Below, piece after piece: positions 56,035 to 64,000 of a stretch of 64,000 nt of DNA. A program made the position numbers and the translations under genes. Under the pieces are notes generated by a model that saw only the letters and a list, made by a program, of their open reading frames with translations, was not told the origin of the DNA and did not search any database. This DNA comes from Agrobacterium larrymoorei (GTDB taxonomy: Bacteria > Pseudomonadota > Alphaproteobacteria > Rhizobiales > Rhizobiaceae). The first letter of the stretch is position 1, and every line of letters starts with the position of its first letter. The stretch lies in the NCBI RefSeq assembly GCF_013322225.1, contig NZ_JAAMFB010000011.1, positions 141,547 through 205,546 of the forward strand. Reading direction: 5' to 3'.

Positions 56035-57183
56035 ATGAAAAATCTGTTGCGGCTTATTGTGCCGGAAACAAAGCCGGTCAGTTACAGAGAGCGGCTTCGT
56101 GCAGCGGCGGGTGCGCTAATCGGCATTTTCGTAACCGGCTTGGTGGGTTACCTCGCAGTCGGCGCCACTACTGCCCTTCCAGCCTTGATCGCGCCCATGG
56201 GTGCCTCAGCCGTGCTGTTGTTCGCCGTACCATCCAGTCCGCTTGCGCAACCATGGTCGATCCTTGGCGGCAACATCATCTCGGCGCTCATCGGCGTCAC
56301 CGTCGCTATGCTTGTCACCAACCCCTTCATCGCCGCAGCCATCGCCATCAGCATTGCGATTGCCGCCATGATCAGCCTGCGCTGCCTCCATCCACCGAGT
56401 GGTGCAGTCGCGCTGACGGCAGTTCTGGGTGGTTCCGTCATTCACGATTTAGGCTATGGTTTTGTGCTGTGGCCAGTAGCCGGAAACTCGCTCATTCTCT
56501 TGACGCTCGCCGTGCTGTTCAACAACGTAACCGGTCGCCCCTACCCGCATTCGATCAGGCCACAACCCGCAGGCCATGGCACGGAAGGCCCAGCGCCCAT
56601 CGAGAGAATTGGCTTCTCATCCGCTGACCTTGATGAGGTCCTGAAAGAATATGACGAGGTTCTCGATATCAACCGCGACGATCTCGAGACCATCTTACGG
56701 CGGACCGAACTCCGTTCCTATCGCAGGCGCGCGACGCATCTCGATTGCGCCAGCATCATGTCGCGCGATGTTGTTGGCGTTGCACCAGACGATCCTCTGC
56801 GTCACGCCCACGCGCTAATGCGCGGCCACCATTTCAAAGCCCTGCCCGTAACAAACGACAATGCGGAGGTGGTAGGGATCGTTACGCAAACGGATTTTCT
56901 CGATAAGGCCAAATGGACGAACGGTCGCCCCAGCATCGGTTTCGCCCAGCGCTTGCGCCTGATCCTAACTGGCAAATCAGCGCCGAATGATACTGTCAAA
57001 GACATCATGACGTCGCCTGTTAAAACCGTTACGCCACACACGCCGATAGAGGATGCAATCGTCATCTTCGCCGAACAGGGCTTGCACTACCTGCCGGTTA
57101 TCGATGCAAACAACAAGCTCTCCGGCATTATTTCGCAGTCTGACGTTCTCGTTGGAATGCTGGCAGACAAAGCGACGACATAA
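56035..57183 (+). CDS. HPP-family membrane protein with paired CBS domains
   Basis: The 382-residue protein has an HPP domain (about 1-180) with four hydrophobic segments and the defining CLHPPSGAVAL, then a linker (about 185-235), and two CBS repeats (about 240-300 and 320-380). HPP proteins in plants and cyanobacteria transport nitrite; CBS pairs sense adenine nucleotides. Together they suggest a nucleotide-gated transporter, unproved here. ATG at 56035 follows GAGGAC. Confidence 0.92.
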   Translation: MKNLLRLIVPETKPVSYRERLRAAAGALIGIFVTGLVGYLAVGATTALPALIAPMGASAVLLFAVPSSPLAQPWSILGGNIISALIGVTVAMLVTNPFIAAAIAISIAIAAMISLRCLHPPSGAVALTAVLGGSVIHDLGYGFVLWPVAGNSLILLTLAVLFNNVTGRPYPHSIRPQPAGHGTEGPAPIERIGFSSADLDEVLKEYDEVLDINRDDLETILRRTELRSYRRRATHLDCASIMSRDVVGVAPDDPLRHAHALMRGHHFKALPVTNDNAEVVGIVTQTDFLDKAKWTNGRPSIGFAQRLRLILTGKSAPNDTVKDIMTSPVKTVTPHTPIEDAIVIFAEQGLHYLPVIDANNKLSGIISQSDVLVGMLADKATT

Positions 57184-57244
57184 CTGTCAGCAACTGGAAG
57201 CGGGCTATTTCAGGCACCTTGGCGCGCTGAACACCCGCAAGTTG

Positions 57245-57502
57245 TTATCGCTTCGCCTTCAGGATCCGTTTCCAGATCGTGCCGCCGAGATAGTGATTGA
57301 AAACTATAAAATAGGCGATCATCAGCGCGAACAAGATGAGTGCTGGCATGCCGTTCAGTTGGAAGCCATTTTCCGTACGACCACCCAAGATGGATGCCAC
57401 CAGAAAACCCAGAACCCAAAATGCGGTGAAAAAATCCAGAATAAATGCGAGTACGATGCGCCAGGTTGCTGGCTGCTTGGGTGTTGTCGTTTGATCTGTC
57501 AT
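57245..57502 (-). CDS. Small RDD-like membrane protein
   Basis: An 85-residue protein with two or three hydrophobic segments (IVLAFILDFFTAFWVLGFLVASILGG is the first, then LILFALMIAYFIVF), the short RxxLAFILD..F pattern of RDD proteins, and GGTIWKRILKAKR at the end. RDD members transport ions or solutes; this is a single-copy minimal version. Convergent with the HPP-CBS gene and downstream of ssb on the same strand, about 200 bp apart. Confidence 0.8.
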   Translation of the reverse strand: MTDQTTTPKQPATWRIVLAFILDFFTAFWVLGFLVASILGGRTENGFQLNGMPALILFALMIAYFIVFNHYLGGTIWKRILKAKR

Positions 57503-57704
57503 GCGTGGAGCCCCACTTCAATTGATTGCCAAACTAAACGCTTTTCGCGGATTTCATCCTGCCAATTTTCGATGGCGATCCACGCACTCAGTGAAATTCT
57601 TTCAAAGATGCGATTGTAAGAACCACCCGGTGGAAAAAGAGCGGCAACAACAGTCACCGCTCTACAGATACGCCTATACCCAAACTCCGGCCGTGCTTTG
57701 CGCC

Positions 57705-58247
57705 TCAGAACGGAATGTCATCATCCAGATCGTTGGAGAAGTTGCCGGAAGACTGACCACCGCGGGAAGAGCCGGAACTGCCACCACGAGAAGATTGCTG
57801 ATCGTATCCGCCGCTTCCGCCGCCATAGGAGCTTCCACTACCATAATCGTTACCGCCGCCGAAGTCTCCGCCACGACCGCCGCCGCCACCTTCGCCTCGG
57901 CCGTCCAGCATGGTCAGCGTCGCATTGAAGCCTTGCAGAACCACTTCGGTGGAATAACGGTCATTGCCGTTCTGATCCTGCCACTTGCGGGTCTGCAACT
58001 GGCCTTCGATGTACAGCTTCGCGCCCTTCTTGACATATTGCTCGACAACCTTGCACAGACCTTCGCTAAACACGACGACGGTATGCCACTCGGTCTTTTC
58101 CTTGCGCTCACCGGAATTGCGGTCGCGCCAGCTTTCCGATGTTGCGATGCGCAAGTTGGCAATAGGACGACCATCCTGCGTGCGGCGGATTTCCGGGTCA
58201 GCGCCGACGTTTCCGACCAGAATAACCTTGTTTACGCTGCCAGCCAT
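57705..58247 (-). CDS. ssb: Single-stranded DNA-binding protein
   Basis: The 180-residue SSB has an OB fold (about 1-110), opening with [15 protein letters not shown], and [17 protein letters not shown], a Gly/Ser-rich disordered linker (about 120-165) and the acidic tip DLDDDIPF that recruits repair proteins. It is divergent from uvrA with a LexA box between, so both may be SOS-controlled. ATG at 58247 follows AGGAAGATAG. Confidence 0.97.
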   Translation of the reverse strand: MAGSVNKVILVGNVGADPEIRRTQDGRPIANLRIATSESWRDRNSGERKEKTEWHTVVVFSEGLCKVVEQYVKKGAKLYIEGQLQTRKWQDQNGNDRYSTEVVLQGFNATLTMLDGRGEGGGGGRGGDFGGGNDYGSGSSYGGGSGGYDQQSSRGGSSGSSRGGQSSGNFSNDLDDDIPF

Positions 58248-58393
58248 ATCTATCTTCCTGTCTGCCGAACGTCATGGACGGCATTTCCTGTTCTAAAATC
58301 CAGCGCACCATAGCCCATCGTCTACCGGGATGGGCAGCAGATGGAACGACAATCCACAAGGAATGTTCTTGGCCAATGTACGGCTTGCAATCC

Positions 58394-58408
58394 GTTCCTT
58401 TTTTGTTC
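58394..58408. promoter_or_regulatory. LexA (SOS) box in the ssb-uvrA intergenic region
   Basis: GTTC-CTTTTTT-GTTC matches the alphaproteobacterial LexA consensus GTTC-N7-GTTC exactly. It lies 128 bp before the uvrA start and 147 bp before the ssb start. A LexA-type direct repeat rather than the E. coli palindrome. Confidence 0.8.
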
Positions 58409-58536
58409 TATTAAGGCATAGCCAGTGAGTCAAGTGGATATAAACGCTGAGTTTCGACGCAATGCACCTAGACTGGCGGTCTATGGTCATTGCGCAAGAA
58501 CCGACGCTTCCCAACACCTTAAATCCGAGCCTTGTC

Positions 58537-61458
58537 ATGAGTGAATTGAAGACGATTTCCATCCGCGGTGCCCGTGAGCACAATCTTAAGGGCATCGATC
58601 TTGATTTGCCGCGTAACAAACTGATCGTCATGACGGGGCTTTCCGGCTCTGGCAAATCATCGCTCGCCTTCGACACCATCTATGCGGAGGGACAGCGCCG
58701 TTATGTAGAGAGCCTTTCGGCCTATGCGCGCCAGTTTCTGGAAATGATGCAGAAGCCGGATGTCGATCAGATCGAGGGTCTCTCTCCGGCAATTTCCATC
58801 GAGCAAAAGACGACCTCGCGTAATCCGCGTTCGACAGTCGGCACGGTTACCGAGATTTACGATTATATGCGTCTGCTGTTTGCGCGTGTCGGCGTCCCCT
58901 ATTCGCCCGCTACGGGACTGCCCATCGAAAGCCAGACCGTTAGCCAGATGGTAGACCGGATCCTCGCTTTCGAGGAAGGCACACGCCTCTATATTCTCGC
59001 GCCGATGGTGCGTGGACGAAAGGGCGAATATAAAAAAGAACTCGCGGAGCTGATGAAGAAAGGCTTTCAGCGCGTGAAGGTGGACGGGCAGTTCTACGAA
59101 ATTGCTGACGTCCCTGCCCTCGACAAGAAATATAAACACGATATCGACGTCGTGGTGGACCGCGCGGTAGTGCGTCCCGATATGGCTGCGCGTCTGGCCG
59201 ACAGTCTTGAGACATGCCTCAAGCTCGCTGATGGCCTTGCTGTTGCAGAGTTTGCAGACAAGCCCCTACCTCCGGAAGAAACGGCGGCGGGCGGTTCAGC
59301 AAACAAGTCTCTCAACGAAACCCATGAACGGGTGTTGTTTTCAGAGAAATTCGCCTGCCCCGTCTCCGGTTTCACGATCCCGGAAATCGAGCCGCGCCTG
59401 TTTTCCTTCAATAATCCCTTCGGTGCGTGCCCGACCTGTGACGGTCTGGGCTCGCAACAGAAAGTCGATGAAGCGCTGATTGTGCCGGAACCGGCACGTA
59501 CGCTGAAAGACGGTGCAATTGCCCCTTGGGCGAAGTCCTCATCGCCTTACTATAATCAGACGCTTGAGGGGATTGGCAAAGCCTTCGGCTTCAAGCTTTC
59601 CAGCAAGTGGAACGATCTGTCCGACGCAGCGAAGAAAGCGATCCTGCAAGGCACGGATGAGAAGATAGAATTTCAGTATCAGGACGGTGCCCGCTCCTAC
59701 AAAACCGTCAAGAACTTCGAAGGCATCGTGCCTAATCTCGAACGCCGCTGGAAGGAAACGGATAGCGCATGGGCGCGCGAAGAGATCGAGCGTTACATGT
59801 CCGCAGCGCCCTGCCCGGCCTGTGCTGGTTACCGCCTGAAGCCCGAAGCGCTGGCGGTGAAGATCAACAGGCTTCACATCGGCGAAGTTACGGCAATGTC
59901 GATCCGGACGGCGCGCGACTTGTTCGAAGGGTTGCCGGAAAAGCTGAACGCTAAGCAGAACGAGATCGCTGTTCGGATCCTCAAGGAAATCCGCGAGCGC
60001 CTTCGCTTCCTGAATGATGTTGGGCTGGATTATCTCAGCCTTTCGCGTAATTCCGGCACCCTCTCCGGTGGCGAAAGCCAGCGTATACGTCTTGCGTCGC
60101 AGATCGGTTCAGGCCTGACGGGCGTTCTTTACGTTCTCGACGAGCCTTCCATTGGTTTGCACCAGCGCGACAATGCCCGCCTTCTCGATACGCTGAAACA
60201 TCTTCGCGATATCGGCAACACGGTTATTGTCGTCGAACACGATGAAGATGCGATCCTGACTGCGGATTATGTCGTTGATATCGGCCCCGCCGCTGGCATC
60301 CATGGCGGCGAAGTCGTGGCCGAGGGCACGCCGCATGAGGTGATGGCAAACCCGAAATCGCTGACCGGAAAATATCTGTCCGGCGAGATGGGCGTGAATG
60401 TCCCTTCCGAGCGGCGCAAGCCGAAGAAGGGTAAGGAGATCAAGGTCGTCGGCGCGCGCGGAAATAACCTGAAAAACGTGACCGCTTCCGTGCCGCTTGG
60501 CGTATTTACGGCGGTAACAGGCGTTTCTGGTGGCGGGAAATCAACCTTCCTCATTGAGACGCTGTATAAGTCCGCCGCCCGACGCGTCATGGGTGCGCGT
60601 GAAATTCCTGCCGAGCATGATCGTATCGATGGTTTCGAGTTCATCGACAAGGTAATCGACATCGATCAGTCGCCGATTGGCCGCACACCGCGGTCCAATC
60701 CAGCCACCTACACCGGAGCATTTACGCCGATCCGAGACTGGTTTGCCGGTTTACCGGAAGCGAAAGCGCGTGGCTATGCTCCCGGTCGTTTCTCATTCAA
60801 CGTCAAGGGTGGACGCTGCGAAGCCTGTCAGGGTGATGGCGTTATCAAGATCGAGATGCACTTTTTGCCTGATGTCTACGTTACCTGTGACGTTTGTCAC
60901 GGCAAGCGCTACAATCGCGAAACGCTGGATGTGACATTCAAAAGCAAGTCGATCGCGGATGTGCTGGATATGACAGTTGAGGAAGGCGTCGAATTCTTCT
61001 CCGCCGTCCCTGCCGTGCGTGACAAGCTACAATCGCTCTTCGATGTCGGACTTGGCTATATCAAGGTCGGGCAACAAGCCAATACACTTTCGGGTGGCGA
61101 AGCGCAGCGCGTGAAACTCGCCAAAGAACTGTCAAAACGCTCGACCGGCCGCACGCTCTATATTCTCGATGAGCCGACCACAGGCCTGCATTTCCACGAC
61201 GTCAACAAGCTGCTGGAAATGCTGCACGAACTGGTGAACCAAGGCAATTCGGTCGTGGTGATCGAGCACAATCTGGAAGTGATCAAGACAGCTGACTGGA
61301 TCATTGACATCGGCCCTGAGGGCGGCACGGGCGGCGGTGAAATCGTCGCTATTGGAACGCCAGAGCAGATCGTCAAGGAGAAGCGCTCCTATACAGGTCA
61401 ATTCCTGAAAGAGTTGCTGGAGCGGCATCCCGACAAAAAGATACAGGCGGCAGAGTGA
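58537..61458 (+). CDS. uvrA: Excinuclease ABC subunit A
   Basis: The 973-residue nucleotide-excision repair ATPase has two ABC modules (Walker [11 protein letters not shown] near 31-40, and [10 protein letters not shown]), two ABC signatures ([10 protein letters not shown] and [10 protein letters not shown]), and zinc clusters CPTC/CPAC and C-x2-C ... C-x2-C (CEACQG, CDVCHG). It scans DNA for damage with UvrB. ATG at 58537 begins [11 protein letters not shown], the usual N terminus; the upstream frame adds 25 unrelated residues. Expected SOS control through the LexA box. Confidence 0.97.
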   Translation: MSELKTISIRGAREHNLKGIDLDLPRNKLIVMTGLSGSGKSSLAFDTIYAEGQRRYVESLSAYARQFLEMMQKPDVDQIEGLSPAISIEQKTTSRNPRSTVGTVTEIYDYMRLLFARVGVPYSPATGLPIESQTVSQMVDRILAFEEGTRLYILAPMVRGRKGEYKKELAELMKKGFQRVKVDGQFYEIADVPALDKKYKHDIDVVVDRAVVRPDMAARLADSLETCLKLADGLAVAEFADKPLPPEETAAGGSANKSLNETHERVLFSEKFACPVSGFTIPEIEPRLFSFNNPFGACPTCDGLGSQQKVDEALIVPEPARTLKDGAIAPWAKSSSPYYNQTLEGIGKAFGFKLSSKWNDLSDAAKKAILQGTDEKIEFQYQDGARSYKTVKNFEGIVPNLERRWKETDSAWAREEIERYMSAAPCPACAGYRLKPEALAVKINRLHIGEVTAMSIRTARDLFEGLPEKLNAKQNEIAVRILKEIRERLRFLNDVGLDYLSLSRNSGTLSGGESQRIRLASQIGSGLTGVLYVLDEPSIGLHQRDNARLLDTLKHLRDIGNTVIVVEHDEDAILTADYVVDIGPAAGIHGGEVVAEGTPHEVMANPKSLTGKYLSGEMGVNVPSERRKPKKGKEIKVVGARGNNLKNVTASVPLGVFTAVTGVSGGGKSTFLIETLYKSAARRVMGAREIPAEHDRIDGFEFIDKVIDIDQSPIGRTPRSNPATYTGAFTPIRDWFAGLPEAKARGYAPGRFSFNVKGGRCEACQGDGVIKIEMHFLPDVYVTCDVCHGKRYNRETLDVTFKSKSIADVLDMTVEEGVEFFSAVPAVRDKLQSLFDVGLGYIKVGQQANTLSGGEAQRVKLAKELSKRSTGRTLYILDEPTTGLHFHDVNKLLEMLHELVNQGNSVVVIEHNLEVIKTADWIIDIGPEGGTGGGEIVAIGTPEQIVKEKRSYTGQFLKELLERHPDKKIQAAE

Positions 61459-61501
61459 TCTGCCGTCCGAAGATGTTTTATGAAGACTTGAGAGGGAGGA
61501 C

Positions 61502-62305
61502 ATGATGAGTAAATCGGGAACGATCCGCGCGGGGATCGGTGGCTGGACTTTCGAGCCATGGGAAGGCACGTTTTATCCCGAAAAACTCACAAAGAAGCGC
61601 CAACTCGAATATGCTGGATCGAAGTTGAAGGCAATCGAGGTAAACGGCACCTATTATGGTAGCCAGAAGCCCGAAACATTTGCGAAATGGGCGTCCGAAG
61701 TCCCTGATGACTTCATATTCTCATTGAAAGCGAGCCGCTTTGTCACCAATCGCAAAGTCTTGGCGGAGGCCGGGGAGTCGATTACAAAGTTTCTGACGCA
61801 AGGCTTGACCGAGCTCGGTGAACACCTCGGTCCGATCCTGTGGCAGTTCGCACCCACAAAGAAATTCGAACCGGATGATTTTTCCGCTTTCCTTGCTCTG
61901 CTGCCGAAGAAGCAGGATGGCTTAAGGCTGCAACACGTAGTCGAGGTGCGGCACGATAGTTTTCAGGTCCCCGAATTCATCGACATGCTGTCAAAGCACA
62001 ATGTCGCGGTCGTTTGCGCGGACCATCATGACTACCCTATGCTGCCGGACGTGACCGCAGATTTCGTCTACTGTCGACTTCAGAAAGGCGAAGACAGTAT
62101 CGAGACATGTTACCCTGAAAAGGATGTGAAGTCCTGGAGTGAACGGCTGAAAGCCTATGCGTCTGGCGGTGCACCAGACGATCTTTCACGGATCGCTCCG
62201 GACAGTCAGGCAGAGAAAAAGCCCCGCGATGTCTTCGCCTTCTTCATCACGGGTGGCAAAGTAAACGCACCGAACGGTGCGCAACTCTTGCAGACGCTGG
62301 TATGA
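61502..62305 (+). CDS. DUF72 family protein
   Basis: The 267-residue protein has the DUF72 TIM-barrel motifs: GIGGWTFEPWEGTFYP (about 11-26), LEYAGSKLKAIEVNGTYYG, FSLKASRFVTN, and VEVRHDSF. The family shares a fold with endonuclease IV-like barrels but has no proven activity. A strong GAGGGAGGA lies directly before the double ATG. It follows uvrA by 43 bp and may share its transcript. Confidence 0.92.
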   Translation: MMSKSGTIRAGIGGWTFEPWEGTFYPEKLTKKRQLEYAGSKLKAIEVNGTYYGSQKPETFAKWASEVPDDFIFSLKASRFVTNRKVLAEAGESITKFLTQGLTELGEHLGPILWQFAPTKKFEPDDFSAFLALLPKKQDGLRLQHVVEVRHDSFQVPEFIDMLSKHNVAVVCADHHDYPMLPDVTADFVYCRLQKGEDSIETCYPEKDVKSWSERLKAYASGGAPDDLSRIAPDSQAEKKPRDVFAFFITGGKVNAPNGAQLLQTLV

Positions 62306-62403
62306 CTTTAGTCATTGAAGGCGACCGCTTTTGAGTAGTCTGCCTTCAACTCAGTTTCCGCACAGCTTGGCGGGACATGCGTTTGTGTCGGTGCAAAGTA
62401 TCA

Positions 62404-63414
62404 CTAAACCGCCATACCGGCAGGCGCTTTTTCGAAATCAATCGCAGCAAAGGCTGCGGCGATGACTTCTGGGCCAGCCCCCGGTTTCGTAGCATCACTG
62501 GAGAGAATCTGTCGAAAGCGGCGTGCGCCTGGCATGCCTTGGAAAAGGCCTACCATGTGTCGGGTCACGTGATTGAGCCGACCACCCTTGGCAATATAAT
62601 CCTCGGCATAGGCCATCATCGCGTCTCGCAAGGTTGCCCAGTCCAGCTCGTTCGAAGGCTCGCCGTAGATGCGGTGATCAACATCCGCGAGAATGGAGGT
62701 GTTGTGGTAGGCGGCACGACCCAGCATCACGCCATCCATATGCTTCAGATGCGCTTCGGCTTGATTGAGATCGGCAATGCCGCCATTGATACCGATGAAC
62801 ACGCTGGGATTTTCTTGTTTCATACGATAGGCAAGCTCGTAATCCAGTGGCGGCACTTCGCGATTTTCCTTGGGCGATAGACCCTGAAGCCAGGCTTTGC
62901 GGGCATGTATCCAGACCGCATCTGCGCCCGCCGCAACAACCCGCGCGATGAAGTCGGGCAGAACAGATTCAGGCTCCTGATCGTCTACGCCGATACGGCA
63001 TTTGACGGTAACAGGCACCGTCGCAACGGCCTTCATCGCCGCTATACAAGCGGCAACAGTGTCCGGCTCCCGCATCAGGCAGGCGCCGAACGTACCGGAT
63101 TGGACACGATCCGAAGGACAGCCGACATTCAGGTTGATTTCATCATAGCCGTAATCTGACGCAATCCTGACCGCTTCGGCGAGTTTAACGGGATCAGAGC
63201 CACCCAGTTGCAGCGCCACGGGATGCTCTTGGCTATGATAGTCAAGAAGCTTGTCGCGCTTGCCGTGGATGATAGCATCGGCAACGATCATCTCAGTATA
63301 GAGCAGAGCATGTTGCGACAACTGGCGATGAAGGAACCGGCAGCGCGTGTCCGTCCAGTCGATCATCGGCGCGACGGCAAAGATTTTTTTACGTCTATGA
63401 TATTGATTTTTCAT
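62404..63414 (-). CDS. dusA: tRNA-dihydrouridine synthase A
   Basis: The 336-residue flavoprotein begins with an N-terminal basic lead and FAVAPMIDWTDTRCRFLHRQLS (the DusA type), then LQLGGSDP, LNVGCPSDRVQSG with the catalytic Cys (about 93-106) and HARKAW. It reduces uridines 20 and 20a of tRNA. A second Dus protein, DusB, is at 3310. It is transcribed convergently with the DUF72 gene and is probably alone. Confidence 0.95.
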   Translation of the reverse strand: MKNQYHRRKKIFAVAPMIDWTDTRCRFLHRQLSQHALLYTEMIVADAIIHGKRDKLLDYHSQEHPVALQLGGSDPVKLAEAVRIASDYGYDEINLNVGCPSDRVQSGTFGACLMREPDTVAACIAAMKAVATVPVTVKCRIGVDDQEPESVLPDFIARVVAAGADAVWIHARKAWLQGLSPKENREVPPLDYELAYRMKQENPSVFIGINGGIADLNQAEAHLKHMDGVMLGRAAYHNTSILADVDHRIYGEPSNELDWATLRDAMMAYAEDYIAKGGRLNHVTRHMVGLFQGMPGARRFRQILSSDATKPGAGPEVIAAAFAAIDFEKAPAGMAV

Positions 63415-63620
63415 GGCTTACCAAAGCTGCACATAACGCCATCAGCGCGTTCGTAGAACATTTGGAGCACTCTCTATCATGATCAACCATTTGAATCCAT
63501 TGGTGTGCTTTTCGCATCATTTCCCAACTGCACACAAAACTGCACTATTGGGATTGGTGTCATTGCACAATTCATGGCAGTTCATCGCAGATCACAACCA
63601 GTGCCAAATCAGGGCGTAAG

Positions 63621-63908
63621 ATGTTTGATAGGCAGAGGGCAATGCGACTGCTGGACCACAGGATGCAATCCGTAGCCACTCTAAACTGGGCGCTTCGTCT
63701 GCGATCAGAGTGGGATAAAGCGCCATCTATTACTGTGTTTGTCGACGGCAAGTTGACGCTCGAAGGCAACTTGAATGCCATTATCAACCCCATACTGGAG
63801 GTCGGGCTGGTTCATTGCCGAGCCATGCTCGAATTTCTTGGGCTTTGCGACATTAGTGGAGCGCTTGGCCAGATAAAAAAGCGAAGGAAAGGCGACCTAG
63901 TTGTTTAG
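63621..63908 (+). CDS. Hypothetical protein, possibly a truncated fragment
   Basis: A 95-residue protein (MFDRQRAMRLLDHRMQS...) with an amphipathic helical start, a strand SITVFVDGKLTLEGN, and an alpha-helical middle (NAIINPILEVGLVHCRAMLEFLGL). AGGG lies 6 bp before the ATG. The abrupt end after KKRRKGDLVV, just before a perfect palindrome, suggests a longer protein cut short, but this is inference. No family recognised with confidence. Confidence 0.6.
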   Translation: MFDRQRAMRLLDHRMQSVATLNWALRLRSEWDKAPSITVFVDGKLTLEGNLNAIINPILEVGLVHCRAMLEFLGLCDISGALGQIKKRRKGDLVV

Positions 63909-63950
63909 TCCCGGGAATTGATGGGTCGGGTCGGTGGTGAATCGATCCGG

Positions 63951-63977
63951 TTCATTTGTCAAGCTCCGACAAATGAA
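63951..63977. repeat. Perfect inverted repeat near the right edge
   Basis: TTCATTTGTC and GACAAATGAA form a perfect 10-bp palindrome with a 7-nt loop. No T run follows, so it is not an obvious terminator. It may belong to an element or a gene whose rest lies beyond the window. Confidence 0.6.
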
Positions 63978-64000
63978 TTCGTATGGAGTGAGGCCTTTGA

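Noticed and set aside
1..64000. CRISPR arrays, phage modules or complete insertion sequences
   Set aside because: No regularly spaced direct repeats, cas genes, phage structural genes or intact transposase were seen.

Overview
The window is a chromosomal segment of an alphaproteobacterium of the Rhizobiaceae, most like Agrobacterium/Rhizobium. The reasons are the dusB(nifR3)-ntrB-ntrC / ntrY-ntrX / trkA / hfq / hflX gene order, a bifunctional ispDF, an alphaproteobacterial LexA box (GTTC-N7-GTTC) between ssb and uvrA, a tandem glycine riboswitch before gcvTHP, frequent TTG starts, and many small proteins of rhizobial type. Species cannot be fixed from the sequence alone. Nearly everything is vertically inherited core genome. 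No phage, complete insertion sequence, CRISPR array or plasmid gene was seen.

Layout. 1-3071: a clipped small gene, an AAA/FlaR-like ATPase, a COQ10/RatA START protein, and a convergent cinA-ispDF pair. 3310-14070: nitrogen regulation (dusB-ntrB-ntrC, an intrinsic terminator, ntrY-ntrX), then trkA, hfq and hflX. 14187-16831: a membrane diguanylate cyclase facing mazG and a deaminase. 17064-21989: siroheme and sulfite reduction (cysG, DUF2849, cysI, DUF934) followed by ferredoxin-NADP reductase. 22039-28616: an MFS transporter, a secreted protein, and the glycine cleavage operon gcvT-gcvH-gcvP behind a two-aptamer glycine riboswitch. 28742-31415: DUF3008 and a periplasmic copper locus (DUF2946, a YcnI-PCuAC fusion, a cupredoxin). 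31625-37161: crcB, an rluC-like synthase, a HAD phosphatase, ATP12, a secreted protein, S-formylglutathione hydrolase, DUF1345 and YaiI.

37197-42168: a short palindromic repeat, small conserved genes, a SPOR-domain D,D-carboxypeptidase, and a 650-bp gene-free stretch with three minus-strand hairpin/terminator modules that look like tandem small RNAs. Two more small genes and a tRNA-Ser(UGA) follow. 42506-51699: rlpA, a D,D-carboxypeptidase paralogue with degenerate active-site motifs, then tmk-holB-metG-tatD-MBL hydrolase and a ClC channel. 51700-52289: a decayed serine-recombinase tail and inverted repeats. 52290-63414: gyrA, marC-like, HPP-CBS protein, ssb/uvrA, DUF72 and dusA. 63621-64000: a small ORF that may be truncated and a perfect palindrome at the right edge.

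Themes. Translationally coupled sets (4-bp ATGA overlaps at ispDF/cinA, dusB/ntrB, ntrB/ntrC, rluC/HAD and tmk/holB) show compact operons. The least explained pieces are the candidate sRNA cluster, the DUF2849/DUF934 partners of a sulfite reductase that has no adjacent cysJ, the degenerate carboxypeptidase, and the recombinase relic beside gyrA. I found no clear wholly new multi-gene system.
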